From NCBI GenBank assembly GCA_903904815.1, contig CAIVDU010000115.1, forward strand, positions 1 through 33,624: a DNA stretch of 33,624 nucleotides, read 5' to 3'. Within the stretch, counting starts at the first letter, position 1. Each line of letters begins with the position of its first letter. Positions 1 to 7,439 of this stretch are shown here, piece by piece. The translations under genes were made by a program, and so were the position numbers. The DNA comes from an uncultured Armatimonadota bacterium (GTDB lineage: Bacteria > Armatimonadota > Fimbriimonadia > Fimbriimonadales > Fimbriimonadaceae). Below the pieces are notes generated by a model. It was not told the DNA's origin. It did not search any database and saw only the letters and a list, made by a program, of their open reading frames with translations.

Positions 1-36
1 CGACGTGCGGTGAGAACTGCGCAAGGCCTCTGTTGA

Positions 37-172
37 ACCAGGGTAGACCGGCCGGAGTCGGCTCACCCTTACCAGGGTAGGTCGACCGGAGTCGGCTCAC
101 CCTTACCAGGGTAGGTCGACCGGAGTCGGCTCACCCTTACCAGGGTAGGTCGACCGGAGTCGACCAACCCTT
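37..172. repeat. Four tandem 34-bp direct repeats
   Basis: Units begin at 37, 71, 105 and 139, exactly 34 bases apart. Units 2 and 3 are identical; unit 1 differs at a few bases in its middle and unit 4 diverges near its end (GACCAAC in place of GGCTCAC). Each unit begins ACCAGGGTAGGTCGACC, which contains the palindrome GGTCGACC, and ends with CACCCTT, so AGGGT and ACCCT bracket each unit as a weak inverted repeat. There are no spacers, so this is not a CRISPR array. It lies downstream of the minus-strand DUF1080 gene. The role is unknown. Confidence 0.9.
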
Positions 173-239
173 TGCTAACATATGCAGCCCAATGGGGCAG
201 GCGGCCTTTGGCCGCGGATGGTGGAGAACTTAAGCGAGT

Positions 240-1070
240 TTAGTTCTCGGGCTGGTCGTAGTCTTTGAGCTTGCGGACCCAGATGTTTCGGAAGTGGAGT
301 GGGGTGGCAGGGCCGTGGTCCTGGATGGCTAGGCGCTCTTCGGGTTGGGTGTGCTCGTAGGGGAACACGCCTCGGTGGCCGGTGATACCGTTTAGCTTCT
401 GATGGTCGTGAATGAGGACGCCATTGAAGAACACGGTCATGTAGGCGGGCTCGACGACGCGGTCTCCCTCAAACCTTGGCGCCTTGAAGACGATGTCGTA
501 GACTTGCCAGTCACCTGGCTTGCGCTGCGGGTTGACGAGCGGTGGCCACTGACCGTAGATCGCGCCGGCCTGACCGTCGGCGTAGGTTGCGGCATGGTAG
601 GAGTCGAGGACTTGGATCTCGTAGCGGCCCATCAAGAAAACGCCGCTGTTTCCACGGCCCTGGCCGGAGCCCTTCACGTTCTTGTCTTCCTGCCACTCGA
701 TGTGGAGTTGGCAGTCGCCGAACTTCTCTCGGGAGTAAAGGTTGCCGGTTCCGCCCTTAACTTCGATGCAGCCGTTCTTCACGATCCACTTGGCCGGGAC
801 GGGGTTGTCGCTATCGGATTGCGCCCAGTGCGACATGTCCTTGCCGTCGAATAGGACAATCGCGTCGGAGGGGGGATCACCGAGCTTGTTGGCCGGTGTG
901 ACCTCGTGAGGGTAAGGGCGTTCGGGGTCATGAACGTGCCACTTTTGCCCGGGGAGGATGGGAGTGTCCCGGTAACCGTCTCGGTGCTGTTGAACGACGT
1001 AGGCAAAGCTAATGCAGCCAACCATGGCAACAGCGACGACGGTTATCCTGCGAAGAGCGCGTGAGTTCAC
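240..1070 (-). CDS. DUF1080 protein, 3-keto-disaccharide hydrolase-like, exported
   Basis: A 276-residue protein with an N-terminal signal or membrane anchor (RRITVVAVAMVGCISFAYVV); the Cys at residue 19 could be a lipobox but the match is poor. Family features of PF06439 are visible: AIVLFDGKDMSHW, the long KNGCIEVKGGTGNLYSREKFGD stretch broken around GTG, the RGNSGVFLMGRYEIQVLDSY core, and a C-terminal PLHFRNIWVRKL. This is a concanavalin-like jelly-roll fold. Proteins of this family cleave 3-keto-glycosides made by Gfo/Idh/MocA dehydrogenases, or bind sugars. Three such oxidoreductases lie within 11 kb, which supports that role by inference. It probably acts in the periplasm or at the cell surface. 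The start is ATG at 1068-1070; the stop is TAA. Confidence 0.88.
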   Translation of the reverse strand: MNSRALRRITVVAVAMVGCISFAYVVQQHRDGYRDTPILPGQKWHVHDPERPYPHEVTPANKLGDPPSDAIVLFDGKDMSHWAQSDSDNPVPAKWIVKNGCIEVKGGTGNLYSREKFGDCQLHIEWQEDKNVKGSGQGRGNSGVFLMGRYEIQVLDSYHAATYADGQAGAIYGQWPPLVNPQRKPGDWQVYDIVFKAPRFEGDRVVEPAYMTVFFNGVLIHDHQKLNGITGHRGVFPYEHTQPEERLAIQDHGPATPLHFRNIWVRKLKDYDQPEN

Positions 1071-1095
1071 GCGCCAATGCTACCTTGTGGCGCGG

Positions 1096-1267
1096 GGGTT
1101 CCTGCCCGTGGCCCTTGCTGACCAACTCTGCGAGTGACGGAATCCGCAGGCAGGAACCTGCGGCCACCCTGGGGTTTAGGACTAGCCATGGGTTCCTGCC
1201 CGTGGCCCTCGCTGGCCAACTCTGCGAGTGCCGGAATCCGCAGGCAGGAACCTGCGGCCACCCTGGG
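1096..1267. repeat. Two direct copies of a ~78-bp element with nested inverted repeats
   Basis: Copy 1 runs about 1096-1173 and copy 2 about 1190-1267, an offset of 94 bases, with only a few mismatches. Within each copy GGTTCCTGCC near the left end is perfectly complementary to GGCAGGAACC near the right end, and CCGCAGG/CCTGCGG forms a 7-bp hairpin with a 6-base loop. The element fills the 204-bp gap between two minus-strand genes. It looks like a dispersed REP-type or mRNA-processing element rather than a gene. Confidence 0.85.
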
Positions 1268-1274
1268 TTCGCCA

Positions 1275-2147
1275 TTACTTCACTTCGGGGTCGGGTTCGC
1301 AGACGAGGCGGAAGCCGGCGAAGGGGGCGTCGGAGAGCCACCAGCGGCTTTTCGGCATTTGGGGGTCGGTCTCTTGCCACTTTGGCGTCCAATGGCTGCG
1401 GGCGGAGGGGGTAAGGCTCGTGGCGGGGTCGAGGAAGGATGCGCCGCAGAGGACTGGCTTGCCATCGAGGTCGGTAGCCCACTGGCCTACGTTTCCAAGC
1501 ATGTCGTACAGTCCAAACTTATTCGGAAGCTTCTTGCCGATCGGATGGGTGGTGCTTTCGCTGTTGCCCACGTACCAACACGACTTCTCGATCTCCGCCT
1601 TGGTGAGTTTCCAGGGGCCCTGCACACCTGCGCGACAAGCGAGTTCCCACTCCGCTTCGGTTGGCAGTCGGTACTTTTTCTTCGTAGCGGAGGCCAACCA
1701 GCGGCAGAACATGTCCACCGAAGTGAAGCTTACGTTGATGACCGGATAGCCATGGTGTCCCCAACCCAGATCAGGCAGGATGTAGCTCTTGCTCGGTCGG
1801 GCAATGGCGTCGGGGGCGAACTTCGATTGGTCGTACGGCTTGGACGCGGGGCCGCTGGCCGTGAACACGTCAAAGGCCTCCCAGGGCGAGTCGTTCTCGG
1901 CGATATAGAAGGGCTTAACCTCCACCTTTTTCGAACCGATCGTGACAGTTCCGCCGGGAATCGCAACCATTCGCACCTTGACCGCCGACCCTGGGAGGAT
2001 CTCCACATAGGTCGTCAGTTTGGGGGCAGTTGCCTGTAGGCTCGTGCTGGCCGAAACGCCCAGTGCTAAACTTCCGAGCAGAATGAACGTCCCCAAACGA
2101 GGACATCGGAAACCAGAAACGGCGTTGATTGCTTGTTCGCGATGCAT
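1275..2147 (-). CDS. SUMF1/FGE-fold secreted protein, probably non-catalytic
   Basis: About 290 residues with a signal peptide (RLGTFILLGSLALGVSAS). The formylglycine-generating-enzyme fold (PF03781) is recognised from PVINVSFTSVDMFCRWL, KYRLPTEAEWELACRAG, NKFGLYDMLGNVGQW and the terminal AGFRLVCE. The usual RGGSW segment is replaced by LCGASFLDP, and the following active-site cysteine of true FGEs is not seen in SARSHW, so sulfatase activation is doubtful; many bacterial members are sugar-lipoprotein or unknown-function variants. The start chosen is ATG at 2145-2147, preceded by AGGAAG nine bases upstream; an in-frame ATG at 2228 gives an unlikely charged extension that runs through the neighbouring apbE. 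The start codon overlaps that of apbE on the other strand. No sulfatase gene is seen nearby. Confidence 0.8.
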   Translation of the reverse strand: MHREQAINAVSGFRCPRLGTFILLGSLALGVSASTSLQATAPKLTTYVEILPGSAVKVRMVAIPGGTVTIGSKKVEVKPFYIAENDSPWEAFDVFTASGPASKPYDQSKFAPDAIARPSKSYILPDLGWGHHGYPVINVSFTSVDMFCRWLASATKKKYRLPTEAEWELACRAGVQGPWKLTKAEIEKSCWYVGNSESTTHPIGKKLPNKFGLYDMLGNVGQWATDLDGKPVLCGASFLDPATSLTPSARSHWTPKWQETDPQMPKSRWWLSDAPFAGFRLVCEPDPEVK

Positions 2148-3102
2148 GGTGGCGGTCTTCCTATTGGCGAGCGGGTCGCTCGGGCTTGCAGCGTCTCCTT
2201 CGGAGACAGTCACTCGTTTTACCTTCACCGAATATCACATGGGTGTGGATACCCGAATCGTGGTGTATGCCCCAAGCCAATCGGTGGCGGTCGACGCCTG
2301 CGCGGATGCGTTCTCAAGCATCGCCGAACTCGACTCAATCATGAGCGACTACCGACCGAACAGCGAGCTCATGAAGCTGTGCGACAAGGCGGGAGGTCCG
2401 CCGGTCAGCGTCTCACCCCACCTGTTCAAGGTCCTTAAGCAGGCTCAAGAAGTCTCGCGAAGATCCGGAGGCGTATTCGATGTCACGATCGGTCCGCTGG
2501 TAAAGCTTTGGCGCAAGGCACGAAAGACGAGAGAGTTGCCCAAGCCATTAGAAATCGCCGCGGCAAGAAACCTAGTTGGCTGGAAAAAACTCAAGCTGGA
2601 TGAGAAGGCCCAGACAGTGAAACTTCAACTCCCCGGCATGCGGCTCGACTTGGGCGCCATCGCGAAGGGGTATGCCGACGATGTCGCCCAAGCGGTACTG
2701 AAGAAGCACGGCATCACCCGCGCCTTAGTCGAAATGGGAGGGGACATCGTCGTGAGTGGTCCGCCACCCGATACTGACGGCTGGACGGTCGAAGTGCCCA
2801 ACGCGGGTGATGACAAAAAGACGACGGAATTGCACCTCAAGAACGTGGCGATCTCGTCATCTGGCGACACCGAGCAGTTCGTGGTGATTGGCGACAAGCA
2901 GTATTCGCATGTCGTCGATCCGAGGACCGGCTACGCCCTTACCAGTCGAGTGCAGGTCACGATTCTCTGCCCCGACGGGCTGACCGCGGACCCGGTTTCA
3001 ACCGCACTTACACTGCTGAGTCCAGCCGAGCGAGTGCGGTTGCTCAAGTCATACCCCGGGACGACCCAGTTTGTGCGGGTGCTCAAACCGGGTCAGGAAT
3101 AG
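2146..3102 (+). CDS. apbE: FAD:protein FMN transferase (ApbE family)
   Basis: About 318 residues; exported flavin transferase that attaches FMN to a threonine of target proteins outside the cytoplasm, using FAD and Mg2+. Seen: signal peptide MVAVFLLASGSLGLAAS, MGVDTRIVVYAP, ELDSIMSDYRPNSE, GGVFDVTIGPLVKLW, the DLGAIAKGYADD motif, ALVEMGGDIVVSG, ISSSGDTEQF, and the metal site HVVDPRTG with the later DPVSTAL. Length is normal for the family. The start is uncertain: ATG 2146 gives a compact signal peptide but lacks a clear Shine-Dalgarno site, and ATG 2083 would give a longer basic n-region (PKRGHRK). Its flavinylation target is not obvious here; no NqrB/C, RnfG or FMN-bind domain is in the window. 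It converges on the oxidoreductase gene with a 6-base gap. Confidence 0.92.
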   Translation: MVAVFLLASGSLGLAASPSETVTRFTFTEYHMGVDTRIVVYAPSQSVAVDACADAFSSIAELDSIMSDYRPNSELMKLCDKAGGPPVSVSPHLFKVLKQAQEVSRRSGGVFDVTIGPLVKLWRKARKTRELPKPLEIAAARNLVGWKKLKLDEKAQTVKLQLPGMRLDLGAIAKGYADDVAQAVLKKHGITRALVEMGGDIVVSGPPPDTDGWTVEVPNAGDDKKTTELHLKNVAISSSGDTEQFVVIGDKQYSHVVDPRTGYALTSRVQVTILCPDGLTADPVSTALTLLSPAERVRLLKSYPGTTQFVRVLKPGQE

Positions 3103-3108
3103 GCGCGA

Positions 3109-4488
3109 TCAATACTCGCGCTTCGGATTGATTCCGGGCTGAGGGACCGGGTACTTGCCATCTGGGCCGGGCATCAGCGGGGAGGGCGAATCGCTCGTGA
3201 GGGTGTCGAGTCCGGGTGCGAACTCGTGATCACAGTTCAACATGTCGTCGAACGTGATGATCTGTCCGGTGTGAGCGGCCATGCGGCCCATGCTGGTCAC
3301 GATGCTGGCCTCGACTCCCCTCTTCACCTCGTTGTAAGGCTTGTCGTTTCGAATCGCCATGACGAGTTCGTCCCACTCGTTCTGATACGGATTGCTGCGA
3401 TCGGTCGACTGCCAAACCGGCTTCTCAGTCACGTTCTGCCCTTTGTAGATGGCGGACGGGCCACCACAGTCGTTGGCACGAGCAGCTACCGCACAGCCCT
3501 TCGTACCGTGGACATGGCTGGAGTAGATCCCCTCCGCTCCGGTGACGCAGCGACCATCGAAATACATCTTGGCGCCGTCGGCAAAGGTGTATTCCACCGA
3601 GTAGGTGTCGAAGTTCTGATCCACAAACGGCACGCCCTCCGGGCTGACGCGATAGTGACGACCTCCGAGCGCTTGGGCGCTGATCGGCCAAGCATTCTTC
3701 ATCCAAGAGAGATGATCGATGTGGTGAATGTAGAAGTCGCTGAAGCAACCACCGCTGGCCCACAGGAAGCTATGGAACCTTCGGATTTGGTACTCCAAAT
3801 GGCTCACATTATCTGGCTTGGCCGGCGACTCGAAGAACCCCGCGGGGCCGTGCATCCGGTACCCGCGCATCAGCAAGATCTCGCCTAACTCGCCGTTTTG
3901 AATTCGGTCGTGCAGTTCCTGCAGCGGCTTGGCATGCCGGGACATGAGGCCGACGCCCACCTTCAGGTTGGCGGCTTTGGCATCCTCAGCGAGTTTGAAC
4001 ATCCGCTTGCTCGTCGGACCGTCAACCGTGACCGGCTTCTCCATGAAGACATTGAGCTTCTTCGAGATCGCGTACTGGAAGTGGACCCAACGAAACGCGG
4101 GAGGCGTCGTGAGAATGACGATGTCCCCAGGCTTGAGGCAGTCCATCGCGTGCTTGTACGCGTCGAAACCGATAAACTTGCGCTCCTCGGGGACATCCAT
4201 CTGCGCTCCGACGGCTCCCTTCAGATTGTCAAACGTGGCGGACAGGCGGTCGGGAAACGCGTCTGCCATCGCGACTAGTTTGATGGGACCACTCTTTGTC
4301 CCCATGGCGTTGACGGCCGCTCCGCCGCCTCTTCCTCCGCAACCGACCAGAGCAACCTGAATGAGGTCGCTTCCACCAGGGTGCACATCGGCGAACCGGA
4401 AGCCGGACAGAATGCCTGCCGCTGCCAAACCGCCAGTAGCCTTGATGAAGTCGCGTCGCGAAGGAACGTTGGTCTTGTCGTTAGTCAT
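3109..4488 (-). CDS. TAT-exported Gfo/Idh/MocA oxidoreductase (copy 1)
   Basis: A 459-residue NAD(P)-dependent sugar dehydrogenase-like protein. The twin-arginine signal SRRDFIK (Arg 11-12) is followed by a weakly hydrophobic stretch GGLAAAGILSGF. The Rossmann motif VALVGCGGRGGG is at about residues 46-56 and the family Glu-Lys-Pro (MEKPV) at about 149-153. The C-terminal part is the alpha/beta dimer domain of the family, with HIDHLSWMKNAWP and a pro-rich tail. TAT export fits a protein folded with its nicotinamide cofactor before export. It diverges from copy 2 across an 84-bp gap with a 19-bp dyad. The substrate cannot be read from sequence; a glycoside or inositol is most likely. Confidence 0.93.
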   Translation of the reverse strand: MTNDKTNVPSRRDFIKATGGLAAAGILSGFRFADVHPGGSDLIQVALVGCGGRGGGAAVNAMGTKSGPIKLVAMADAFPDRLSATFDNLKGAVGAQMDVPEERKFIGFDAYKHAMDCLKPGDIVILTTPPAFRWVHFQYAISKKLNVFMEKPVTVDGPTSKRMFKLAEDAKAANLKVGVGLMSRHAKPLQELHDRIQNGELGEILLMRGYRMHGPAGFFESPAKPDNVSHLEYQIRRFHSFLWASGGCFSDFYIHHIDHLSWMKNAWPISAQALGGRHYRVSPEGVPFVDQNFDTYSVEYTFADGAKMYFDGRCVTGAEGIYSSHVHGTKGCAVAARANDCGGPSAIYKGQNVTEKPVWQSTDRSNPYQNEWDELVMAIRNDKPYNEVKRGVEASIVTSMGRMAAHTGQIITFDDMLNCDHEFAPGLDTLTSDSPSPLMPGPDGKYPVPQPGINPKREY

Positions 4489-4526
4489 GATTGCTAGCTC
4501 GTTCCCATTCTAGTAAGATCGGGGGC

Positions 4527-4545
4527 AGGAATTGAAAGAATTCCT
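4527..4545. promoter_or_regulatory. Palindromic operator candidate between divergent oxidoreductase genes
   Basis: AGGAATT-gaaag-AATTCCT is a perfect 7-bp inverted repeat with a 5-base spacer in the 84-bp gap between the two divergent oxidoreductase genes. Its symmetry and placement fit a dimeric repressor site acting on both promoters. Clear -35/-10 boxes were not found. Confidence 0.45.
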
Positions 4546-4572
4546 AAATTCATTTTTAAGGGGTTTGAAACC

Positions 4573-5922
4573 TTGGCAAATATTGAGCAAGACAAAGATT
4601 GGTCTCGCAGACAGTTCTTAATTCGGACCGGCACCGTCGCCGCAGCCGGGGCGGCCAGTCCGCTCCTCAAGTTGGCCGATGCCTCTCCCTGGAAAGGGGT
4701 TTCAAAATCCCCCAATGACAAACTCGTTATCGGCCTCGTGGGCTGCGGAGGAATGGGCGCGGCGAACATGCGCAACCTCATGGAGTTCCCCGATGTCGAA
4801 GTAGCCGCCTTGTGCGACGTCGACGACAACCGCGTTCCGAAAGACTTTGCGGACGTGGAAAAGAAGTACGGTCGCAAGCCGGACGTTTACAAAGACTACC
4901 GACACATTCTCGAACGGAAGGACATCGACGCGATCATCGTCGGCACCCCCGATCACTGGCACGCCCTCGTCCTCATTCACGCTTGCGAAGCGGGCAAAGA
5001 CGCCTACTGCGAGAAGCCGATCTCTCACAATATCGTCGAGGCAGTTTCCATGGCGGAGGCGGTCAAGCAGCACAAGCGGGTCGTCCAATGCGGTACCTGG
5101 CAACGAAGCACCAAGGAGTTCACGGACGCCATCGACTACATCCGGTCGGGCAAACTGGGGAAGATCACCCTTTGCCGCGCGTGGATCAACGACAGCTTCC
5201 GAGCGGGACGGCAAAAACCAACCACCCCACCGAAGGGTCTGGATTACGACATGTGGGTCGGGCCAGCCGCTTTCCTTCCCTACCAGAGCAACCGATGCCA
5301 CTGGAACTGGCGCTGGTTCATGAACTTTGGGGGAGGGCTCAGCACCGACTGGGGTGTTCACATGATGGACATCGCTCTACTCGGGATGAGCAAAGACCAA
5401 GACCTCGTGATGCCAACCTCGGTGAGTGCGTTTGGCGGACAGCGAGCCATCCTAGACGATGATCGCACCGCGCCCGACGTGATGGACGCGATCTACGACT
5501 TCAAGGACCAAAACTTCTCGATGCACTGGTCCATCGGCCAGGACCATCCGGGCAAAGAGACACACGGAACTGAGTTCGTGAGTGCGGACGGTCGAACCCT
5601 GCGCGTCTGGCGCGGCGGTTGGAAGATCCTCGATCCGAGTGGCAAGGAACTGCCCAAGGAAGAGGCGGCCGCCCCACCCAACCACTGGCGCGACTTCGTC
5701 GATTGCGTGAAGACTCGTTCCAAGCCAAGAGCCGATCTAGGCTCAGTGGCCCAGACCACGATCGTATGCCACCTGTCGAACGTCGCCCTCGAGTCGGGCG
5801 AGATGGTGAAGTGGGACGCCAAGAAGCACGACCTGGTGGGTAAGGCGGGCAAGAACACCTTGTCGTACCGACGCCCGTATCGGAAGGGATATCGGCTTCC
5901 GGAGTATCGGCCCTCCGCTTGA
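4573..5922 (+). CDS. TAT-exported Gfo/Idh/MocA oxidoreductase (copy 2)
   Basis: A 449-residue protein with a twin-arginine signal SRRQFLIRTG (Arg 12-13), Rossmann motif IGLVGCGGMG at about 53-62, and CEKPIS at about 146-151. Family features GTPDHWHALV and GGGLSTDWGVHMMDIALLG are clear; the latter contains the D-x3-H pair usual in the active site. The TTG start at 4573 is supported by AAGGGG nine bases upstream and by giving the complete TAT signal; there is no upstream ATG in frame nearby. It is distantly related to copies 1 and 3, which have the same layout, so the three are paralogues that probably act on different glycosides or products. A GC-rich hairpin follows the stop. Confidence 0.93.
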   Translation: MANIEQDKDWSRRQFLIRTGTVAAAGAASPLLKLADASPWKGVSKSPNDKLVIGLVGCGGMGAANMRNLMEFPDVEVAALCDVDDNRVPKDFADVEKKYGRKPDVYKDYRHILERKDIDAIIVGTPDHWHALVLIHACEAGKDAYCEKPISHNIVEAVSMAEAVKQHKRVVQCGTWQRSTKEFTDAIDYIRSGKLGKITLCRAWINDSFRAGRQKPTTPPKGLDYDMWVGPAAFLPYQSNRCHWNWRWFMNFGGGLSTDWGVHMMDIALLGMSKDQDLVMPTSVSAFGGQRAILDDDRTAPDVMDAIYDFKDQNFSMHWSIGQDHPGKETHGTEFVSADGRTLRVWRGGWKILDPSGKELPKEEAAAPPNHWRDFVDCVKTRSKPRADLGSVAQTTIVCHLSNVALESGEMVKWDAKKHDLVGKAGKNTLSYRRPYRKGYRLPEYRPSA

Positions 5923-6443
5923 CGGCCTGGCGGCCGGGGGCCGCGGAGTGATGGAGCCCTCGATCAGGGCGGAGCCCGACCCCGGTAGGGGTCAAAGAAG
6001 GGAGCCGGTGTGTCAACTCCGTGTCGACCACCGGTTTATGCCCGCTATCCTCTCCGACCCCCGAAGGATGGTCGCATAAGTCACGTGCTTTTGCGCCCAA
6101 ACTTGAAGAAGCGCTCGTCAAATGCGATTGCGTCGATGTTTGGTCGCCTAGACGATGTGGAGATGAAGATCGAGGTAAGCCGGCTCCCCTGGCAACGGCG
6201 TACTTCGGCGAACGCGCTATCGAGGGTCGAAATGGAAATCGGATCCTATCCGGTGGTCGACACGGATTAGACGCACCGGCTAACGTATACGACCCCCTCA
6301 CGAGATGGAGCCGCAAACTCGATAAATGTCATGCACGATAGTCCCACGTGGAGGCAAAAATCATCCTCCGCCTACGCGTGCTTACTATTATCGCGATCGC
6401 AAGGCAGTCGGCGCCGCCGACTGCCTTGCGGCCAACTCTCACT
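5923..6443. other. 521-bp stretch without a convincing gene
   Basis: Lies between two convergent genes. It holds three hairpins: GCGGCC/GGCCGC with a 3-base loop at 5930-5944, GACCCC/GGGGTC with a 4-base loop at 5978-5993, and the long one at 6398-6430. Short open frames on both strands here have no recognisable motif, no good ribosome site and unlike codon use, so none is called. Confidence 0.6.
6398..6430 (-). terminator. Long perfect hairpin after the sugar ABC operon
   Basis: CGCAAGGCAGTCGGC is followed by three bases and its exact reverse complement, a 15-bp perfect stem. It sits 13 bases past the stop of the minus-strand binding-protein gene, where a terminator or 3' mRNA-stabilising stem is expected. 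Neither side has a good T-run, so Rho-independent termination is not certain. Confidence 0.65.
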
Positions 6444-7439
6444 TCAGTAGATTGAATCCGGGAAGTAGAAGTCCTTGGCGTTGTCGGGAGTGATCAACGA
6501 GACGTCGATCATCACGTGACGTGGGATGTACTTCTTGGAGTTATCCTTTCCGGCTCGGAGCATGCCGGCGGCGGTTTGCATACCGAATGCGATCATGGAT
6601 GGCGGGTAGGTGATGTTCGCGGGGAAGAGCGGATCCTTGTCCATCACTCGCTTGACGATGTCCTTCATACCAGCGCCGCCCAGAATCCAAATGTTCTTGT
6701 CGCGTCCGGCGCCTTTGAGGGCCGACTCTACGCCAAGTGCCATGTCGTCGTCGCTGGCCCAGATCGCGTCGATCTTGGGATTCGCAACGAGCATGTTCTG
6801 GGTGACCTTCTCGGCCTTCTCCCGATTCCACATGCCGCTGTCCCGAGCGACGACTTGAATGCCCGGGTTCGCTTTGAACACGTCCATCGCAGAGTTGACG
6901 CGATCGGTGTTGACGGTGCAGGGGATTCCCTCTAGGATCGCGATTTTGCCCTTGCCTCCCAGCTTCTGAACCATGAACTCGGCAGATTTACGGCCAAACG
7001 CCTTGTTGTCTCCCTCGACAAAAACATCGGCGACGGGCTTGGTGAAGCCACGATCGACGTTGACGATCAAGATGCCGGCATCGTGAAGCTTCTCGGCAAT
7101 CGGAGTCAGCGGAGCGCTCTCGGTGGCGAGGATGACGAGGGCATCAACGCCCTGGGTCTGCATGTTTTCCAGCCCACTAATCTGTTCTCCCGGCTCTTTG
7201 GCGTCCTGGATAATCCAATCGACATCGGGATTTTCCTTCTTGGCCTCTTCCGCCCAGTATTTGACGCCAGCCGTCCAACCGTGATCGGCAGCGGGAATGG
7301 AGACACCGATCTTGTATCTTTTGCCCGCCTTCGTGGCAACGGATCCCGTTCCAGAGGCTTCGGTGCCGGTCTGGCATCCTGCGATCATCACGGCGGCAAC
7401 GCCGGTAACCGCATATAAAACTGCTTTCGCTCTACTCAT
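6444..7439 (-). CDS. Sugar ABC transporter, substrate-binding lipoprotein (RbsB-like)
   Basis: 331 residues. A lipoprotein signal ends in the lipobox IAGC (Cys 22), so it is probably tethered to a membrane. The rest is a periplasmic binding protein of the ribose/galactose class (Peripla_BP_4): IGVSIPAADHGWTAGVKYW, the DALVILATESAPLTPIAEKL strand-turn, NVDRGF, IAILEGIPCTVNTDRVNSAM, and IWASDDDMALGVESAL. Asp and Arg residues of the usual pentose/hexose contact set are present (NVDRG, TDRVN, SDDD), but the exact sugar cannot be told. It is the last gene of the three-gene importer operon and overlaps the permease gene by 8 bp. Confidence 0.93.
   Translation of the reverse strand: MSRAKAVLYAVTGVAAVMIAGCQTGTEASGTGSVATKAGKRYKIGVSIPAADHGWTAGVKYWAEEAKKENPDVDWIIQDAKEPGEQISGLENMQTQGVDALVILATESAPLTPIAEKLHDAGILIVNVDRGFTKPVADVFVEGDNKAFGRKSAEFMVQKLGGKGKIAILEGIPCTVNTDRVNSAMDVFKANPGIQVVARDSGMWNREKAEKVTQNMLVANPKIDAIWASDDDMALGVESALKGAGRDKNIWILGGAGMKDIVKRVMDKDPLFPANITYPPSMIAFGMQTAAGMLRAGKDNSKKYIPRHVMIDVSLITPDNAKDFYFPDSIY

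Noticed and set aside
37-172. CRISPR array
   Set aside because: The repeat units abut one another with no variable spacers and no cas genes are nearby.
1134-2039. 301-residue plus-strand open frame
   Set aside because: It lies opposite the SUMF1-fold gene and the 78-bp repeats, has no recognisable motif, and the minus-strand frame carries clear family motifs.
6010-6341. Small plus-strand genes in the gap after the second oxidoreductase
   Set aside because: Two overlapping short frames have no motif, no ribosome site and unusual composition, so they are more likely chance frames.
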